DNA of 64,000 nucleotides from Diphasiastrum complanatum (taxonomy: Eukaryota; Streptophyta; Lycopodiopsida; Lycopodiales; Lycopodiaceae), in the NCBI GenBank assembly GCA_029204225.1, contig CM055107.1, forward strand, positions 7,102,873 to 7,166,872, written 5' to 3'. The translations under genes and the position numbers were made by a program. The notes beneath the pieces were generated by a model. The model was not told the DNA's origin, did no database searches, and was given only the letters and a program-made list of their open reading frames with translations. Position 1 is the stretch's first letter. Each line of letters opens with the position of its first letter. Positions 60,365-64,000 of this stretch are shown in pieces.

Positions 60365-61890
60365 CCATTTGACTATGCTAATTTCGGTTAAAAACTCTCC
60401 TTTCTACTACATCAAGAGCACCAAAGTGTGTGGGATGTACTCTAACTAAGAAGGTATGAGAATAAATTTAAACTTTTTTTTGGGGGTTCTTGGGAATAGC
60501 TTGCACCTCAAGCTACGTTGTTCCATGGTTGAGATTCATCCTTTATTAGGTATCATGATCTTATGGTGAGCATTCACACTTCTATGTGCCTCTAAGCCAC
60601 AAAAAAAAAAGTATTTATATGAGGGTAGAGCAACAATGGACTCCTATCCTCATTCTTCTTCTCTTCTTTCTCTTTCACTCTGTCTCTAAAATAAGTTAAG
60701 CATTGTGATAAGCAAGTAGGATTGACACCTACATAGGAGCGCTGGACCTCAAGCTTTCAACCTCATCATTGATGCTCTCTAAAGCAACCATCTAGTATGG
60801 GATTAGCCACTGGCTAGCGAGCTACATAAATGCGCTATGATTGCTTTGCTTCATTACAAATCCAGTTTACATCGTGTACTTTGCTTTCAATGCTACTGAA
60901 GCAAGTCATTTGATGTCCATTCTTTCACGACAGTAGATCACGTTTTTTTTAGTACGTTATTGTTTAATGTACTATCAACACTTACAACCAAAGAAAACCC
61001 TAAGCAAACAACCCAATCCATATGAATGTAAGTACATTAGCTCTGTACGTATTTAAGAGTATAGTGAGATAAGTGGCACTGGAAAGCATGGATATGCTCA
61101 GTATTATACAACCGTTGTATAAGACTAATAGATTGGTCTTAGGGGTCAGAATGGTACGTAGGTAGTTTGATACCTACGAGAAATAACACACTTTACTTGT
61201 TGCACTAAAACAAAACACCGAACTATAGTAATGTATTAATTTGTAGTTTTTGACATCTATTCTGTTTGAATCGATTCAGGGTCTGATAGACTTAAATGGC
61301 ATGAATTTGCTCAGGTCAGCTTGAATGGCATGGATTTGCCCAAGCAATTTTACATAGAGTCCATTGAATGCCAAATGGTCATTGGTATTGATGGGTACAA
61401 GATGGCATGGATGTACCCTATTACCGACACCTATGGCCAAATCAGACCTTTTCCACTGGTTGTGATAAATTATGGCCTCGTCGTATGATGTTCTGGGATT
61501 GCTGTATAATTATAGGTTTACTTGCCTTATACTGATTAGTATGGCATATGCCTTGGTATGGTGATATTTGGGCAAGACCTATGATGTGATAAAAAAACCT
61601 TTTGGTAAGAAAGATTGAACTGATGATTATAGGTTTTATTTAAGCTGATAATGAATCTTGTTTCAGACATGGATGACAACTGATGCTTAGCTATGACACC
61701 TGTCTTCCTCATTGACCTAACTCGTGCAGTTGTGTTTTGTGAGATGGTGGCATGTAACAGTTGGGTCTCCTAAAACTTGCTTCACTTTATGGTACTTTGT
61801 CCTGTGAGTCTTTTTCAACTTTGTTTAAACCTGTTATGCTATAAGACAAAGGATTTGCTCTGGAATTGTCAAGAGAGACTATGTGAAATA
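60361..61890. other. Intergenic DNA, nothing clearly recognised
   Basis: Contains AAATGGCATG.ATTTGC near 61294 and 61325, also seen near 39727. No gene supported. Confidence 0.4.
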
Positions 61891-61891
61891 T

Positions 61892-61944
<53 letters not shown>
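61891..61944. repeat. (TC)n microsatellite, about 54 bp
   Basis: TC run bounded by TGTG and ACAGGATGG. Confidence 0.96.
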
Positions 61945-61947
<3 letters not shown>

Positions 61948-62149
61948 GGATGGAGCCCATCATTGCCCCATCGTTGGGGATGGTGCCTAGGTCTCTGTTC
62001 TGATCCATGGCATAAGGAACCAGGCAAATTTTGCGTGCTGTTAGGGAATGGCTGCAAGTTAGATAAGTCAAGAGTGAAATGAGACATCCCTATTCAATGA
62101 AGTCGAGAAAGTGGTATCATATCAATGATTGATGTGTCTGTGCATTTTT

Positions 62150-62834
62150 GATAATCAGAGGCAATACAAGGAGGTTGTGCTCACTCTTGAAACTGGATTG
62201 CGTGATGCTAGAGTAGAGTTTTCATTCTTGTGAAAAGAAGCTGGCCAACTTTTGGTTTCAGCAGCAAAGTCTAAGAAAATTGCGTAGTTTTTCAGAGTGA
62301 GTCAGGATCCGCCAGACCTTCAAGATACTACGCAGGCAGAACAATGGTCACGGTCATACAATAAACGCAATTCTCAGCAGCAAGTGGATTGTTTTGCATC
62401 AAAGGAGACAGCCCATTGCTATCACGTGCCGATAGTCAGTAAAATTGAGCAGACCTTGCTCATTGCTTTCCAATAATTCAGCTTGGGTGATCGTTTTTTT
62501 TGCAGGTTTATCGCTGCTCTCGGCCTGTTCCTGTACTCCTGGCCTGCTCCAGCCATGGATACGGAATGGGTTTCCACCCGTCGAAAAAGGCACTAAACAA
62601 CCATTGCCTGAACTATCACCATATGTCCGCATTCGAGGTATTTCCAAAACAGACTCCCTGCTTGTAGCCAAAGAGCTTCTGGCCTCACTTTCCTATGAGG
62701 AAGAGGAAGGCGTCGTGGAAGCAGAAAGTTTGACTCTTTGGTTGTCTTCATCCATTTCAAATACACTGATTATCGTAATGAAGTTCTTAAGCGTCATGGA
62801 TGGCCCGATCAACAGGGCGAATTCCATGTTCTAA
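62150..62834 (+). pseudogene. Unrecognised exon-like remnant
   Basis: The plus strand reads KEVVLTLETGLRDARVEFSF, a TGA, KEAGQLLVSAAKSKKIA, a TAG, then FFRVSQDPPDLQDTTQAEQW and VPIVSKIEQTLLIA. After a TTTTTTTTGCAG acceptor-like site at about 62504 comes GLLQPWIRNGFPPVEKGTKQ, PLPELSPYVRIRGISKTDSL and LASLSYEEEEGVVEAESL. Composition and continuity look protein-coding, with two early stops. The minus strand over 62399-62671 is also open, so the strand is not certain. No family recognised. Confidence 0.35.
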
Positions 62835-63190
62835 AGAATGCATTGCTAGTCACAGGATGACAAGCTGCCCATTAGCTACTCGCACTACTCCTACCATCTG
62901 TTCACGCTACTACTGCCAGTAGATTCATCAATCCCTCTACTTTACAATCTTCTGACGTAAGAAAATAAGAATGAATTCCACATTAATTCACAACATCTCT
63001 AACAAAATCAAACAAGGAGAAGAGCACTCTACCACCAAGTTTGAAAAGCATGCTCAAAACAAGAATTCGTGAATTCAAACCCAATTTTGCCTTGAAAAAA
63101 TAGCACTCCATCCAGGATGTGAATCCAAGTGCGTTCCATTTCGATTTGACGAATTCCTCTCCATCCCATCCAAAAACCGCATCTTAGTCG

Positions 63191-63203
63191 GGCTCTGATA
63201 CCA
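63191..63203 (-). other. Primer-binding site
   Basis: GGCTCTGATACCA, minus strand TGGTATCAGAGCC. The plus-strand TGTAATGACC just right of it starts a putative LTR. Confidence 0.7.
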
Positions 63204-63204
63204 A

Positions 63205-63630
63205 TGTAATGACCACTAGGGAAAAAACCCCCTAAGATGAGGATAGAAAAACACAAGAGAGACTATGGAGCAAAACCACCCAACCAAACCTAGATCCCTC
63301 TTGGAGAATCCTCCTGGATCTAGCCCCCAAGCCATGCCATGTGATAGCAAGAGGAGAAGAGCTCATCTAGTAACCTAGACCAAAGTCATTGGAAGAAGTC
63401 GAGTGACTTGATTGATAGGTTATAGCTCTACATGCATATCTCCTGCCTATATCAGTCACATGTACATGCACTACTCTGTATGTCTCAAGTAGAGTGTTTG
63501 GGTCCTCTCAAGGTCATTAGTCACCAACAAGCCTTGACTTGGAATTAAATCTAGGCATGACCAATAATCTCGAACACTGGATGGCCAGTCTACCATATTA
63601 GGACTATTCCATGTCCTTAGCTGAATATGG

Positions 63631-63698
<68 letters not shown>

Positions 63699-64000
63699 TA
63701 TATTCAAAGGTGAAACCAATAGAGTTTTATTAGGAAGATGGAAAGATGATCCAAAGTAAAAAAAATGGCTCTCTTTTATAGATTTAAGAGGTGAGCCTCT
63801 TTCACTCTGATTGGCTACTAAACTTCAATCAGGATCATGATCTTGACTATCAAAATCACTGTGTATTTCTTGAAGACAAATTGTGTTTCCTAACTTAGGA
63901 CTTTACAAAAGCCAAGTTTATTTAATTAATAGTTGTGCTCCATGGCACTTATTAGCCTAAGGAAAATGCTAGACTCCCACACGTAGGATGCCAACATGTT
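63205..64000 (-). mobile_element. Putative LTR running off the window
   Basis: Starts TGTAATGACCACTAGGG after the primer site. It contains a (GA)n tract. No end was seen before base 64000, so length and family are unknown. Confidence 0.5.
63636..63694. repeat. (GA)n microsatellite, about 59 bp
   Basis: Perfect GA run inside the putative LTR. Confidence 0.96.

Overview
The window is nuclear DNA of a flowering plant or other seed plant. The evidence is: LTR retrotransposons primed by the plant initiator-tRNA-Met site (TGGTATCAGAGC), Ty1/copia and Ty3/gypsy proteins, En/Spm (CACTA)-type transposase remnants, a Helitron-like end, NPF transporter remnants, and one complete plant-like host gene with GT-AG introns. 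I cannot assign the lineage. Long (CT)n/(GA)n microsatellites are a striking trait: eleven tracts of about 45-130 bp plus one compound tract.

Layout. 1-350: decayed gypsy integrase. 2467-9850 (minus): a complete six-exon USB1 gene (U6 snRNA phosphodiesterase, 314 aa), whose large introns carry retrotransposon LTR and leader debris; two telo-box motifs lie just upstream. 10-14.5 kb: non-coding, microsatellites and a scrap of copia RT. 14.5-25.1 kb: nested copia elements. Element A (minus) is split inside gag by element B (minus), with a 5-bp target duplication still visible, and B carries a fragment of a plus-strand copia, F. 25.1-28.3 kb: retroelement C remnants with an odd 268-codon ORF, then a plus-strand LTR (G). 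28.3-37.8 kb: the most unusual stretch. It holds an ORF with an NIPYGF motif, a copia RT scrap, an array of palindromic CGTGGAT/ATCCACG motifs, a CACTA-type transposase pseudogene, a SET-domain-like pseudogene, a second palindrome array and an intact-looking three-exon 313-aa gene of transposon type. 37.8-39.5 kb: two copia 3' ends in opposite orientation. 39.5-44.7 kb: low-complexity DNA, a copy of the USB1 3' flank, a third palindrome array and a Helitron-like terminus. 44.7-49.8 kb: a second CACTA transposase fragment, a small non-coding LTR element (D) and half of a minus-strand copia (E). 50-54 kb: direct repeats, a decayed copy of the 313-aa gene and the fourth palindrome array. 54-60 kb: retrotransposon leaders and two tandem NPF-transporter pseudogene fragments. 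60-64 kb: mostly unassigned, with one exon-like remnant and an LTR running off the end.

Only USB1 looks like a working host gene. The 313-aa ORF is the only other multi-exon model without a visible lesion. The most interesting candidate system is a CACTA-like transposon family with CACGCGTGG palindrome arrays, near which a SET-domain ORF, an NIPYGF ORF and a duplicated USB1 3' flank are found. All gene calls are from reading the sequence; no database search was run.
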